A stretch of 38,160 bases of DNA from Triparma columacea (taxonomy: Eukaryota; Sar; Bolidophyceae; Parmales; Triparmaceae): assembly GCA_030267965.1 (NCBI GenBank), contig BRYA01000336.1, positions 120,870-159,029 on the forward strand, read 5' to 3'. Below, piece by piece: positions 9,281 through 21,000 of this stretch. Both the position numbers and the translations under genes were made by a program. The notes under the pieces are model-generated. The model searched no databases, was not told the DNA's origin, and saw nothing but the letters and a program-made list of their open reading frames with translations. The stretch's first letter is position 1, and every line of letters begins with the position of its first letter.

Positions 9281-11356
9281 ATGCAATTCAGTCCCACAAT
9301 AATGTTCCAAATCTTTACTCCGAATTGTTCACTCAGGCAAACGCAAATTATGATCTTCTCCCTACCTACGTCCCACGAGGACTACCAGAGGGACATCAAC
9401 CTCATCGACCAGCTTCATGCACTGCAGCGGCTCGACGAGACGACTTCCTCTGTGTTTGCAAGACTGCTCAACAAGGTCTCGGCACAAGTTGACCGGACAA
9501 GTGAGTGTGGAGGTCACTTGAGGAGCGTTTGACGGCCGGTGTGGTTCACGGAACAGCCTTCAACCGAGTTCCGTGGTCTGGTAGCCCGGATGTAGCCCAA
9601 AGTGTCGTATTTCCTCCCAACTCCTTGGCGGTCCAATCTTGTCCCGTAGTTTGTGGGAATGATTTCTCTCCCCTCTTTTCTTGCTTCGCTCGCACCTCCT
9701 CGCTTCACTTCTGACTGTTTTGACCCTCACCCCCTGCTCACTTCGCTTGCTCCCCCCCCACCCCGTTCGGTCCCAGGCTCAATAAAGAACAGGGTCAAGG
9801 CCGCCCAGGCAAAGATTGAGAATATATCGACCAACAGCAACAGGGCCACAACAATTTTCTCCACCGCCAAGCACCCATCAACATCATGCCCCCCCCCATA
9901 CTCATCAAGCTTCAAGTTCACTAACGACGACCTCTCCGGTATACCGGCGTACCCAGAGCCCGACCCAGATATCCTCTACACTACAGCAGATCCGGCTGTC
10001 GCCACCCTTTCTCAACCTGAGACTGTCCATGAAACCAACCAGCTTTACCAGAGACTCAACCCGCACAACACCGAAATGACGCGGTGCGAGATTGTAATGG
10101 AAGAAAACGGTCTAGGCCCCCTGCCGCCTTCTGAGGTTCTCTCTACCACCGCATCCGTCCTCCTCTTCAACTCGTCGAAAAATCCGTACAGGGAGTACTC
10201 GAGGGAGAACAACCTCTTGGGTCGCGATGGGGTGGAGAGAGAGAGCACGTCAGAAACAGCCAAAGACATTCATTCCGCCCCGACCACTCTCGTCGACGGC
10301 GATGCGCTCCCAGACGTCGCTGCCCTAGACCTCATGTTCAAGCCAGAGCTTGGAGAGATGGATTCACTGGCTCTCCCTTCCAACCTCGCTCTCCCCAACT
10401 TGGCCAACCTTTCCTACAGCGACACGAACACAGGCTCGATTGCTCCTTCGCAGTTCCAGGGAGCGAACCAGCTCTCTCTTCCAGCAATCGAGTTCCAGCC
10501 CGCCCCGTCGGCCACAGAGCAAGCCCCACCTCCCCCTCCGTCCTCCTTCTCCTCCTCTTCCGCTCCCCCCCCTCCCCCCCCCCCACCCTCCGGAGCCCCC
10601 CCTCCCCCCCCTCCCCCTCCTTCGGGAAATGCTCCAGAAGTCGCCCCGGCTCCCACCCCTGCTTCCCAGGCTCCCGCCCCCGCTCCCACTCCCGCCCCTG
10701 CTCCCGCTCCCGCTACGGCGAAGCCTACCCCAAAGGCAGGCGGGACTATGGATCTGTTGGCGAGCATCCGTTCTAGTGGTGGAAAGGGACTTAAGAAGGC
10801 GGCTGAGAGAGTCATAGCAAAGCAGAAGGAAGAGAAGCCCAAGGAGAAGAAGGCAATGACCATGTTCGAGCAGCTCCAGGAGAGCATGAACAGGCGGCAA
10901 GCGGCCATCAGCGGGAAGAAAGATAGGATCGAGAAGAAGAGGGAGACAATCGCCCTCATGAAAAACCCGGATGCGTTCCGCCAGGACATTAGGAAATCCA
11001 TGACGGAGGCAGAATTGCCTATAAAGGCAGAGGTTAGTGCCGGGTCAGACGACTCAGACTCAGACTCAGATGAATCGAATGCCAGGGACAGGGTTTTTTC
11101 GGATGATTCATACGGTGCTGCCGGTGAACCCGCCGCCGCCCCTGTCGCCCCTCCACCTGCTGCAGCCAAGAAGAAAGTTGTCGTCGAGTCTCCAAAAATA
11201 AAAAGGTCCCCCCCCAGGCCGCAGACGTCTCAAGACAGCAGTAACTCTCGAAGAGGCAGCCTCTGGGACGAGAGCAATAAGGATCTGAATCGAATGCTCT
11301 CGAGCCGGGCACCCTCAGAGGACAGCGAGGGCAGTGATAGTGATTGGGACGAGTGA
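9281..11356 (+). CDS. WASHC1: WASH complex subunit 1 (Arp2/3 activator)
   Basis: Exon 1 is 9281-9500 (GGACAA/GTGAGT) and exon 2 is 9777-11356 (after GTCCCAG). The phase-1 junction gives 599 residues. The N-terminal WAHD1-like region runs through DQLHALQRLDETTSSVFARL and the continuation AAQAKIENISTNSNRATTIF, aligning with the AQAKIEKI block of animal WASH1. SVLLFNSSKNPYREY matches the SLLLFNTTENLYKKY segment. A Pro-rich region (residues about 280-350) is followed by the VCA module: WH2 (MDLLASIRSSGGKGLKK), connector (MFEQLQESMNRRQAAISGKK) and an acidic tail ending DSDWDE, with the conserved C-terminal Trp. WASH1 nucleates branched actin through Arp2/3 on endosomes for retromer-dependent sorting. 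The spacer between connector and acidic tail is longer than in animals and Ser/Asp-rich. The intron (276 bases) interrupts the WAHD1-like region. Confidence 0.9.
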
Positions 11357-11404
11357 AGGATTCAAGATAGGGACCCTTTTTCAAAAGAAAATAGCTTGCT
11401 TATT

Positions 11405-14400
11405 CTATTCGGCTGAACTGCTAGACTGATCCAACTGCTCCTTCAGGAACCTCAAACCATTGCTGTCTCGCCTCATACCCCCCCCGCCCATGTTGACCTC
11501 TGCTGCTACAACGCCGCGCTCCCTGAGCACCCTCCCCTCGAGCTCTCGAAGCTTTTCCCTCGCGTAGACGCTCTGCTCCTCAGCTCGCATTGCTTCCGAG
11601 CTGGCCATATCGCGGCTTCGTCTGAGCATGCTAAGCTCGTTTTCGATGCTCCTAGCTTCTTTCAAGTCGCGCTCTAGCTTGTTGTGGTCGCGTTGAATCA
11701 CCTCGCGCTTTCCTTGAGCCGTGATGACCATGTGCTCCAAGGCCCTCAGCTCGTTATCCTTGACCTTCAACGCCTCGTCCATCTCTTGAACCTTGATGGC
11801 CAGCGTTCTCGTCTTGGCCTCAAGAATGGCAGACTTTTCTGTGTACGTTTTGATCGTTTCGCTGAGGGACTCCTGAAGGCCCTTCCGAGACACGATTCCC
11901 TCCTGCAAGCCATTCAACTTTGCAGCCAGCGCCTTCGTATCTCCCTCGAGCTTGTTGAACTCGAAAAGCTTTTGCTCCTTAGTCATTTCAAGGCTTGCGA
12001 CTTCCTGCTTCAGCAGCATTGATCTCTTCTCCAACACGCTATGCTTCTCAATCTCCGCGAATACGATACCCTCAACACTGACCCTTTCACTCTCCAGGCG
12101 CTCTTTCTCGGCTCCAACGAACCTCATCTCCTCCCTTGAGCTTTCCAGCGCTGAAATTTGCTTGTTCAGCGTCTCAACTTCCTCTCTCTTCCTGAAAGTC
12201 TCGGCCTCAAGCGCCTTGAATTCCAGCGTCTTTTGTTCGACATCAAATGTCATCGTCTCCCTTTTCTTCGCCAGCAACTCCACTTCCCTTGACTTCTCGT
12301 CTTGCTCGTTTTCAAGCTTCTTCAGTCTCTCACTATCTTGCTTGAGCTTCTCGCTGACGAGGCGACCCTGATGGATTGCGTTCTCCATGCTCACAATGTT
12401 GGAGTTCAACTCATCTTGAACTGCATTTTTTTTCCTCCCCAGTTCCACCAGGTCCTCAGTTGTCAATTCTATCTTCGAATTAATCTCTGACAGGTTCCTC
12501 TCTGCGTCATTGATATTTTTTCGCAGCCTCTCCATCTTTAGACCACTGTCCTCAATTTCCCTTCGGATGTCACCCAATTTGAGAGTACGCTCGTTGACGA
12601 CGCCCTTGAGCTCGTCAATTTCTTGGGACCATCGTCGCCTCTTCTCTTCTTGCCCCCTCTTTTCGAGGGCATAGTCTTCACGAGCGCTGAGGTTCTTTGC
12701 CGCAAGCTTGTCGCACTGCGAGCGCAGGCCTTCAAGCTTTTCCTCCTCCCTCAAACGTCTGCTCGAAACCTCCTCCCGCAGATCTGCCAGAGTATCCTCA
12801 ACCCTGCGGGTTTCATGACGAAGTCTCTCCAGCTCCTTCTCCCCCCTTGCCGTACTGTCGTCGAACACCTTCTGATGCTCGTACTGGACGGCCTTCAGGT
12901 GGTTGATTTTGTCTTTGAGGCGCTCCGCAACCAAACGCTTCTCGTTAATGTCTTCCTTGACTGTTCAAGGGACGGAATGAGAACGGCGACGATCGTAAAG
13001 GGGTGAGTGGAACAACATGTTAAAACACGACAAGAAAGAACCACAACAAACAATCTCGCTTCACAACAAACCACACCCCACCCCACCCCACCCCACCCCT
13101 TCGCCGTCACTTTAAACCACTTACCTTCCCCAGCCTTTGTGGCGAGTGCTTCAACATTTTTCTGCAAAGCGTTAAACTCTGCCTCGGCGACTTGCCTGAG
13201 CTCCTTGAGGTTCACCTGCTCACCGTCAACCTCAGACTTTAGTATCGCCAGGCGCTCCTTCTCCGCGTCGCTCCGTTTCAACGTCAACTCTATCTCTCTC
13301 TTGCACTTTTCTAAAGAGTGGTTTGCCTCGGCCTCCTCCTCATCCCTCCTGCTTTTAATCCTCTCGAGCCTCTCCTTTTCTGCCCGAAGCTTATGGACGA
13401 GGGAATTGTAGTCCGTCGTTAATTCCGTCTTCAAGTTCTCGTACTTTTCGACATCCTCCATTGTTTTTTTCAAGAGGGCCGATTCTTCTTCGAGGCGTTT
13501 ATTGAGGCTAGAGAGCCTCTCCCTCGTCTGCTTGACCTTTTCCTCGTTCGTCGAGAAGGCGATAGAGAAGCCTGCTATGCCTTCGATGCACTGCAATGCA
13601 GCATCGACACAAGCTTTCGCCGTCACGTCTGAAGGGGTCACCACTTGCGTTGACGCGAGCGCCTCGTGCAACTTTATTGCCACCTTGGCCGCAAAAGTTT
13701 CTTTTTGCGACGACGTCGTGAAGAGGGGGGCCGTATGCGCTGGCGCACCGCTCTCAGAATCATCGCTAAGGTTCCTCACAGCAGCGTTCGTGTACAGTGT
13801 GGTGGAAGCGTTGTTGATGACCTTTCGCGAGGACGTCAACACAGCAATATCTTTCATGAGGAGTTTGCGCTCCTCACCTGCCATCTCCTTTTGATTGGCG
13901 AGTTCTGAGGTTGCGTCTACGAGTTGTTTGTGTAGAGCGGAGGCGATTTCTTCTGCGTCCTGAGCTCTAGACTCGAGTAAACTTATTGATATCTGCGAAG
14001 TGTTGATCTTCTCCTGCCACTCGTCAGCCTTCTCCTCGACTTTGTTCCCCCCCATGCCACCCGTTTTTTGTATGTTCTCCATAGTACTCTGCAATGCCAT
14101 GACAGTTCCTTTGATCTCCAACCTCTCCTGGCGCTCCCTTTTCAGTTCTTCCTCGAGGAACTTGTTCTTTCTGTGAGCAGCCAACAACGCACCCGTGATG
14201 CTGCTGGTTGAAGTGTTGACGTCGTTCTCCGCGTACTCCTGAAAGAGCGAACGCGACTGCGAGCTTTGGAGGTGGTCCTCATCGTTATCTTCGTCGTCGA
14301 GAAAGTGGGTCCGGTTCGCAATCTCTGACGCGTGACTAGGGCTTGGAGCAACGGGTTGCGACTGAGGTAGAAGAACGGAGGCAGGGGACGGGGCAGGGGA

Positions 14401-16058
14401 CGGGAGCGACATCGATTCCTCCTTGATTCTCTCTATGATGCTTGCACCACTGTGTATAGTTGCGTCGCTCTGCTCGTTGCTGTCCAGTGTTGGCGAGGCC
14501 AGCCGCTTCGCTACAAGTTGGATGGAACCTGCAACATTATTTTCGCTCACAAGGGGCGACTTTGGGACAGATCGAGGTGCGAGGGACGGCGAAGGACTCT
14601 TGCGTGGACTGATGGATTTCCAGTGAGTTGATACAGCGAGGACCTCCCCCCGTGAAGCTTCATCGTCAATGCTAGCGTCATCCTCATGGCCAACACTACC
14701 GTCATCGCCGAAAGCAACCTTTTCTGCAGTTTTCTCGATAACCTCAGTAACGCTCATGCTTTTGAGGTCCCTGCTAGCCTCGCTCATGTCAGCCTCCTGC
14801 TGCGATGCCCGTTTCAACTCCTTGGCGTGCTCGTGAACCTTAAGCTCGAATTGTATAAATTCCCTCTTTGACACGATATCGTCCTGATTAATGTCCATGG
14901 CAATGAACATGGCCATAAGAGCGTCTCGAGTGGATCCTTCGCGAATGTGGCTCTCAATCCCTAAAGCTTCTGCAATTTCTGGGTTTTGGCGGAGTCCCAG
15001 AATGATTTCCCGTGGAGTGAGATTCCCATCGTGATTCTTGTCGAGACGGTCAAAAATGCTCGCGTAAGCTTCCCCTGCAGGAGGGGCGGCAGCGAGGGCA
15101 GAGCCTGTGGAGGCGGCGGCAGCTGGAGGCGGGGAAGTAGGGGTAGGAATCCTCTTTACAGCAGCAACTATCTCGTCCGTGCCCGCAGCAACCTTCTCTT
15201 TGAGGGTGGCTAAAATTTCACGATTTGCACTCCTCTCCCACCTCGTTTCAGCCTCAGCCCGCTCCTCTGCGGAGACCTGCACACCGTCAAGCACCTCAAC
15301 GCTTGTCAGAGCGAACACGGCGAAAGACCGGTATTGGGACAACTCTGCGCAAGGATTCCCTGAGAGCGTGAGGTCGCTGAGGTTCTTTGAATCCACGAAA
15401 GAGACCGCAGACTTCAGATCCTTGATGTCGTTTCGGGCAAGGCGCACGCTCTTCAAGAGCTTCAGAGGCCTCAGCGGGCTGGAATCTTGTATCTTGTTCC
15501 CACTGCGCCGGGCGAAGCGAGTTTGTGGAATGGAGACTTGCGTTAGTCTGCTGAAATCATTTTTCGTCGCTTTACTGCGTTGCATCTCCCTAATTCTCAC
15601 CTTGCATTCAATCTCTCCAGGGCAGGCATCGCTTCAATCCCCGAGAGGCTCGTCAAATCATTTTCCGCCACGTTCAACATGACCAGCCCCTCCCAGTACG
15701 ATTTGAAACCACCCCCTCCCACAATACAGTCGGCTATCGAACCACACAACAGATTGTAGCTCAGGGAGAGCTCCGAGGGGGGGGTGGAGAAGAGCTCAGG
15801 AAGGTTGTTGACCTGCTTGAGTTTCTTATGTGTATCATGCTCACTATTGAGATCAACAACCACGCTACTTCCGTCTATAGCCACGGAAGCACCCTGCAGT
15901 TTGATTTCCAAAGTGGACAAGCCGTTTTTCGGAGTGGAGGGGGATGAAACTGCCTCAACAAGGGACCGCGACGATTGGGCGGCCTCTACCGACCCAACAC
16001 TGCTAACGACAGAGCTGTCCGACGGCTTCTTGCTCTTATTTTCCCCTTTTTTGCCCAT
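11405..16058 (-). CDS. Large LRR, EF-hand and coiled-coil protein, centriolin-like architecture
   Basis: Three exons, 16058-15601, 15550-13125 and 12960-11405, give 1479 residues. Donors are GCAAG/GTGAGA and GGAAG/GTAAGT; acceptors follow GATTTCAG and CCTTGAACAG. The first intron is only 50 bases. Leucine-rich repeats span roughly residues 95-230 (LVMLNVAENDLTSLSGIEAM, LKSVRLARNDIKDLKSAV, LSDLTLSGNPCAELSQYR) and end in an LRR cap (LTSVEVLDGVQVSAEER). Two EF-hands follow: D-K-N-H-D-G-N-L-T-P-R-E near residue 320 and D-I-N-Q-D-D-I-V-S-K-R-E near 369. A Ser/Pro-rich linker leads into coiled coil from about 610 to 1450. LRR plus long coiled coil recalls centriolin and other centrosome or basal-body proteins, and the EF-hands suggest calcium control. 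The role is inferred from architecture. Its 3' end lies 48 bases from the end of WASH1. Confidence 0.82.
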
Positions 16059-16179
16059 CTTTCTGGGAGAAGACTGTTGATGTATACTGGCAGACCCTAC
16101 CTAGTACCTTAATTTAGGAGAATTACAAGCTTGACCACACACTTTCTTGATTGCCACTTCCTTCACTTTCCACCCTCTC
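16059..16179. promoter_or_regulatory. Divergent spacer (121 bases), presumed bidirectional promoter
   Basis: This is the space between start codons at 16058 (minus) and 16180 (plus). No recognised motif is evident. Its role as a promoter is inferred from the tight divergent arrangement. Confidence 0.4.
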
Positions 16180-17895
16180 ATGCTGAACCTAAAGCTCCTA
16201 CCGGCGACGCTGCTCCTCTTCTATCCTCTAGCAACCTCACTTACAGCCCCAGACCTCGCCCCTGCTTCATGGTTCTTGGATGAAGATGAGGTCATGAGTG
16301 CGATGGGAGGGGCGTGGAATCGGACGGATAAGCTCCAGATGTCAGTGTGGACGCCGGGAAATAGCGCAGAACCACTCGTGACTGGCGAAAAGATGTTCGG
16401 GCAGCTCCTTGAGGATGTCCTTGACACTGAGTCTGGGGACTTCATCTATTACACGGCATGGGCAATCCAACCCAACATGACATTGGATCCCCGGGGCACC
16501 ATTGCACCGGGAATTAACACCACAATGACGGCGCTTTGGACAGAGGCTATCAAACGCAGAGTAGTCACTCTAACTTTGGTATGGCGCAACGTCCTGAACA
16601 CCGAAATAACCAGGCAGTGGTGGGACCAAATGAGAGCTGCCGCCGAGGCTATTGGGGCCGGCGAAGACCAGGCGCGTGCCATCGTTGACGGCAGGACAAA
16701 GGTTGGAGGAAGTCACCACCAGAAATCATTAATCATTAAGAGAAAAGGCGAGGCTGTAGCCTACCTTGGTGGCATAGACGTCACTCACGACAGGTGGGAT
16801 ACACCTGAGCATTGCTGTGCTATTCCAGTGCGTGAGCGTTCTCTTGAATGCATCGAAACTTGCAAGGCAAGAGAGACCGAGCCGAACAACTTCAGACCGG
16901 GATGGGAGGACGTGTCCGTCAGGTTGAGGGGACCCGCAGTGCTTGACGTAGGAGCCAACTTTATTTCACGCTGGAACGACGACGAGGACCCATCTTCGAT
17001 CCCCCCGTACATTGAGAAGGCAGTCAAGAGGAAGGCCTTGCCAATGGATCCTTCTGACACAGCAGATTCTGGGGTCGGGACTCAAGCTGTGCAAGTCTTA
17101 CGTACATTCGCGTGCTCATACCAACCGGTTTGCACAAAAGGGTGCTACTCGGAGAACGCTCCGGACGGAGACACGACGTATTTGGCTGCACTCGTGAAGG
17201 CCATCGAGAAGGCCAGGAACTACTTGTATCTTGAGGACCAATACGGTCTTTTCCAGGAGGACTATCACGAGGCTGTAGATGGGGCGCTAGCGGCGGGACT
17301 CCAATATGTCGTAGTGTTGATCCAGCCCCCAGATCCTGAAGCCGACCAATTTGGATACAGTTCGTACCAAGCTATGATGTGGGAGCCGCTCAAGGAAAAG
17401 TACCCCGGAAGAGTTTTTGTGTACTCACGAAGGGACGGGACGTACGTTCATTCTAAAATCGCAGTGGTCGATGACACGTGGATGAGCATTGGATCTCAGA
17501 ATTTAAACTACAGGAGCCTCACCAGTGACACCGAGCTGGCGGCGGCAATAGTGGATGAAGAGACGATTGAAGGACCGGACGGATTCAAGGTAGCTAAACT
17601 TGCTCTCGAGTTCCGCACAAAGCTATGGGCAGCTGCCCTTGGCGTAAACGCTGAAGACATGAAGAGCTACACTCTACACGAGGCCGTTAAACTTTGGCAG
17701 GACGACAGCAGGAAGGAGCGCAGGGTCATGCCGTACGCACCAACCCAGAAGTCTCCTTTTGGCAGGATTACGCAACGTGTCGTTGACGGCGATGGACGTT
17801 GCAGTGGCTGGATCAAGGACGACGAGGAGGAAGTGGCGGGGGTAATGGGACAGGGAGGATTCGGTGGCGATATCAGCGAAATTAGCTTTCTTTAG
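16180..17895 (+). CDS. Secreted or luminal phospholipase D family protein
   Basis: A single exon encodes 571 residues from ATG 16180, the first ATG of the frame. Residues 1-23 (MLNLKLLPATLLLFYPLATS) form a signal peptide. Two phospholipase D catalytic motifs are present: HHQKSLIIKRKGE near residue 181 (H-x-K, followed by YLGGID) and YVHSKIAVVDDTWMSIGSQN near residue 423 (H-x-K-x4-D then G-S-x-N). Both His and Lys residues are intact, so it should be active on phosphodiesters, hydrolysing or transphosphatidylating phospholipids. No PX, PH or C2 domain is present, so it resembles signal-peptide (SP-)PLDs rather than plant C2-PLD or animal PLD1/2. Cys-rich segments (CCAIPVRERSLECIETC and CSYQPVCTKGC) and several N-x-T sites fit an oxidising secretory compartment. 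It is divergent from the coiled-coil gene across 121 bases. The exact substrate cannot be read from sequence. Confidence 0.92.
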   Translation: MLNLKLLPATLLLFYPLATSLTAPDLAPASWFLDEDEVMSAMGGAWNRTDKLQMSVWTPGNSAEPLVTGEKMFGQLLEDVLDTESGDFIYYTAWAIQPNMTLDPRGTIAPGINTTMTALWTEAIKRRVVTLTLVWRNVLNTEITRQWWDQMRAAAEAIGAGEDQARAIVDGRTKVGGSHHQKSLIIKRKGEAVAYLGGIDVTHDRWDTPEHCCAIPVRERSLECIETCKARETEPNNFRPGWEDVSVRLRGPAVLDVGANFISRWNDDEDPSSIPPYIEKAVKRKALPMDPSDTADSGVGTQAVQVLRTFACSYQPVCTKGCYSENAPDGDTTYLAALVKAIEKARNYLYLEDQYGLFQEDYHEAVDGALAAGLQYVVVLIQPPDPEADQFGYSSYQAMMWEPLKEKYPGRVFVYSRRDGTYVHSKIAVVDDTWMSIGSQNLNYRSLTSDTELAAAIVDEETIEGPDGFKVAKLALEFRTKLWAAALGVNAEDMKSYTLHEAVKLWQDDSRKERRVMPYAPTQKSPFGRITQRVVDGDGRCSGWIKDDEEEVAGVMGQGGFGGDISEISFL

Positions 17896-18049
17896 GGGGG
17901 GTTGTTAACGTTGAATAAATATAAATATAAAATTTCCTTTCAATCCTTACAACTGAATCACAACTGGAAAAAATGGAATCCCTTGCCCGAAAAGGAGAGC
18001 TTTTCAGGGGGATTCAGGTGGAAATCCCTGGTCCTGGCATCCACGCAGG
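17896..18049. other. Spacer between tandem genes
   Basis: The 154 bases start with a G-run and an AT-rich segment containing AATAAATATAAATATAAAA near 17914-17932, a possible polyadenylation region for the phospholipase D gene. No gene is seen. Confidence 0.4.
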
Positions 18050-21000
18050 ATGAAGAACCCGATATTAATCAATACAAGCGTACCAGTAAGCGATGGAATG
18101 TTTTCCTTTGAAATAGAGCCTCCCACACCGACTCGCAACAAGAAAAAAAAACAAAGGATCTTTTTCGGCCTGCTTATTATCATCTTGGCTCTTGGGGGCT
18201 TAGGTGTAGCAGGATACGCTTCCGGATTGATTTCGGCAGGGGAGAATTCGACTAGCCCGTCATCATTTGCACCGACTTCATATCCGACCCCGACACCAAC
18301 ATCATCGTCTCCAACACTATCCCCGACAACATCGTCTCCAACACTATCCCCGACAACATCGTCTCCAACACTAACCCCGGCAACATCGTCTCCAACACCG
18401 TCCCCGACAATATCATCATTTGCACCGACTTCATATCCGACCCCGACACCAACATCATCGTCTCCAACACTATCCCCGACAACATCGTCTCCAACACCGT
18501 CCCCGACAATATCATGGGAACCTACTGACTACATGTCAATGTTGGGGGACGAAGCTGCGGGGAAAAGGCAGGCGTTCATGGCCGAGAATAGGATGTACTA
18601 CTTGACGACGTCAGAAGACAAGATGGGGCTGTGGCACCCGTTCTTCCACGATCTCCGCTCTCGTGGCACGGCGATAGCAAAATACGACCCCAGTGACGGG
18701 ACACCGAAGGCTGGTGTGGGGAACGACTATACAGGATGGGAGTGGTACAGGGCTACCAACGTGGCGGTTGGATCGATTGTTGATCATTCTGGGCCGACGC
18801 TCGAGGTGACAGGGGAGAAGATGATTTGGGACCAACCAGTTCCCACAAGGATGTGGTGGCGGCCTGACCGTATTATTAATGAATATGATCTGGAGTCGCC
18901 GTACGTCCCACAAGGGACATATCCAGGTGGGCTCCCGTGGAATATCGGCACGCAATGGGAAAGTGGTGTCGATTTCTGGGGCTGGTTCGTGTTCGATACT
19001 CCGGAAGACTGCTTTGCGCAGTGCGATGCATCAACGATATGCTTCTCGGCAGTCTACGAGGTTGACGCCGATGGCAACACGCAGTGCTGGATAGGACCAA
19101 CGATGTACACTGAGCCACCAGACCCTACAAGCAGCCGGGGCGAGGGTAAGGTTTCAACTACATATGTGAAGGGCATCAAGGGAATCGAGCCGGTGTTGGT
19201 GCGCGAGGAAAAGTTCATAACAATTGACGAGGTTGTGTCTGTAACTTTCACCTCCAGCCGTCCTGTCACGCTCCGGGTTGACGGTGGCAGTTACACAACC
19301 GGTCTGGTGAACAAGCCTAATCGAGGAATTGTCGGGGGCCTGCAAAGTTTGAATGGAACGTGTTCGCATGACTCGGCCACGGACACGCTGAGGGTCGACG
19401 AGAGGGGGAGAAGTCTTGCAAAGGTTTACCAGGACCCGGTTATCAATCGGGATGGTCGATTCGTCCTCGATAAGACCTCGGCGGTTCTGGCGGCGTCGCT
19501 CCCGCTGAGGGACGTAGAGATATCGAGTCGCGAAGGATGGTGGGGTCCGGTGTGCGAGTACAGATTTACTTTGCCGCTAGACGGGACTGATAATAGCGTG
19601 GCGCTCAGTTGGTCCATGGACGACAAGAGCAAGTATCATCAAGTACGTGATAAAGTTGTAGCGGGGGCAGGGCGGGCGGAGGCAGACAAGCAAGCCAAGA
19701 CCGACAGATTCAATCTACTACTCAATGACGTTGTGCCGTACTTTCGATGCAGCGACCATGACGTCGTGAAGATCTATTACTTTTTGTGGAGTGTGTACTT
19801 GATGCTGTACATTGACGTGGGGGATGGCTTGGAGAGCTATCCGCACACTCAAAGTGCGGCCAATAATTTTCTCGGGATGCATAGATTTGACGCAGTGTTT
19901 CAGATCCGCGTCGGGGCATGGACGAACCCCGACCATCACGATTTCTACGCGAACGGCAATGTTCTCGTATGGGAGAATGTGTTCAATCGTGGTCTGAATT
20001 CTTCAAATATGGTAAGAATGGAATAGGAGCAAAAGAGATGCTGCACGTTGCAAGCCACGCCACGCCACGCCCATGCATGTAATGATTTTGTCTCTAAATA
20101 TAATCTCACCTCCCCTACGCAACGTTAGCTGCCCGATAATTTTGGAATCGATTGGGGCTCCGCAATCTTTGGCAACGAGGTTAACTTGCACATCATTGGT
20201 GCTCTTGAAATTTTTGAGCACTCTGGCGATAGAGAATTTCTTCAACATGCGTACAACTTTTACAAGTCTCTGTACTGGTCTGATATGTTTTGGGTTGGCA
20301 ACTGTTTCCAAATGGCGTACGATGCTATCCTAGCTCTGAACACCATGGCTAAGGAGCTGGGGGTGGAAGAGGAGGGCAAGCACTGGAACTCTACCGGAGG
20401 CATGGATTTCTGGACCTCGGAACATTATCAAACCCGCTATCAGGCGAAGTGGGATTCTTCAAAGAACTGGAATGTCACCGGAAATGCGGCCTTCAATTGG
20501 ATAGAGATTGCGGGACTCGGAATCGGGGACGTGAAGCGTGAATGGGTCGAGAACATGGGCCGTATCTGGTTAGCGAACGCAACGCATGGGCACTTCGACA
20601 TTGTGCCCTTGTCCAGAGTGCCGCTTAAAAATTATCACAAAGACGATGATGAGGAGGGGAACCCTCGGTGCCCTCTTGGAACGGCCAGTAGTAGTCCCCA
20701 GTGTACTGGTGGGGTTGATAAGGACTTCACGATCGTGCCGGACGGCAGTTACTGGAACCTGTGGCCACTCTATCGCCACAAAGTCAGCGATGTAGCCAAC
20801 AAAATAACGCTGGCGCACCTGAAACGCTACAACATGGAAAACGGCCTCCCCGTCGCTCCGGAGGCTCGCAGGCTCGATCTCAAAGAGTTCGGTAACCAGT
20901 TCAACAACTTCAACGCGGGGAAGATACTTTTGTACCTCCAGGGAATAGGGGGGCTGAGGGTTTCAAACATTGACGACTCGTTCACATTCGCTGATAGCCT

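Noticed and set aside
13077..13100. CCCCA repeats as a telomere-like or protein-site array
   Set aside because: Only a few copies lie within a short intron next to the splice donor side of the coiled-coil gene. A C-rich intron tract explains them.
16147..16179. Upstream extension of the phospholipase D frame
   Set aside because: There is no ATG before 16180, and the signal peptide is well placed when translation starts at 16180.
18252..18515. Direct repeats as a CRISPR array
   Set aside because: The units are contiguous, in frame and code for a PT-rich stalk. There are no spacers, and the DNA is eukaryotic.
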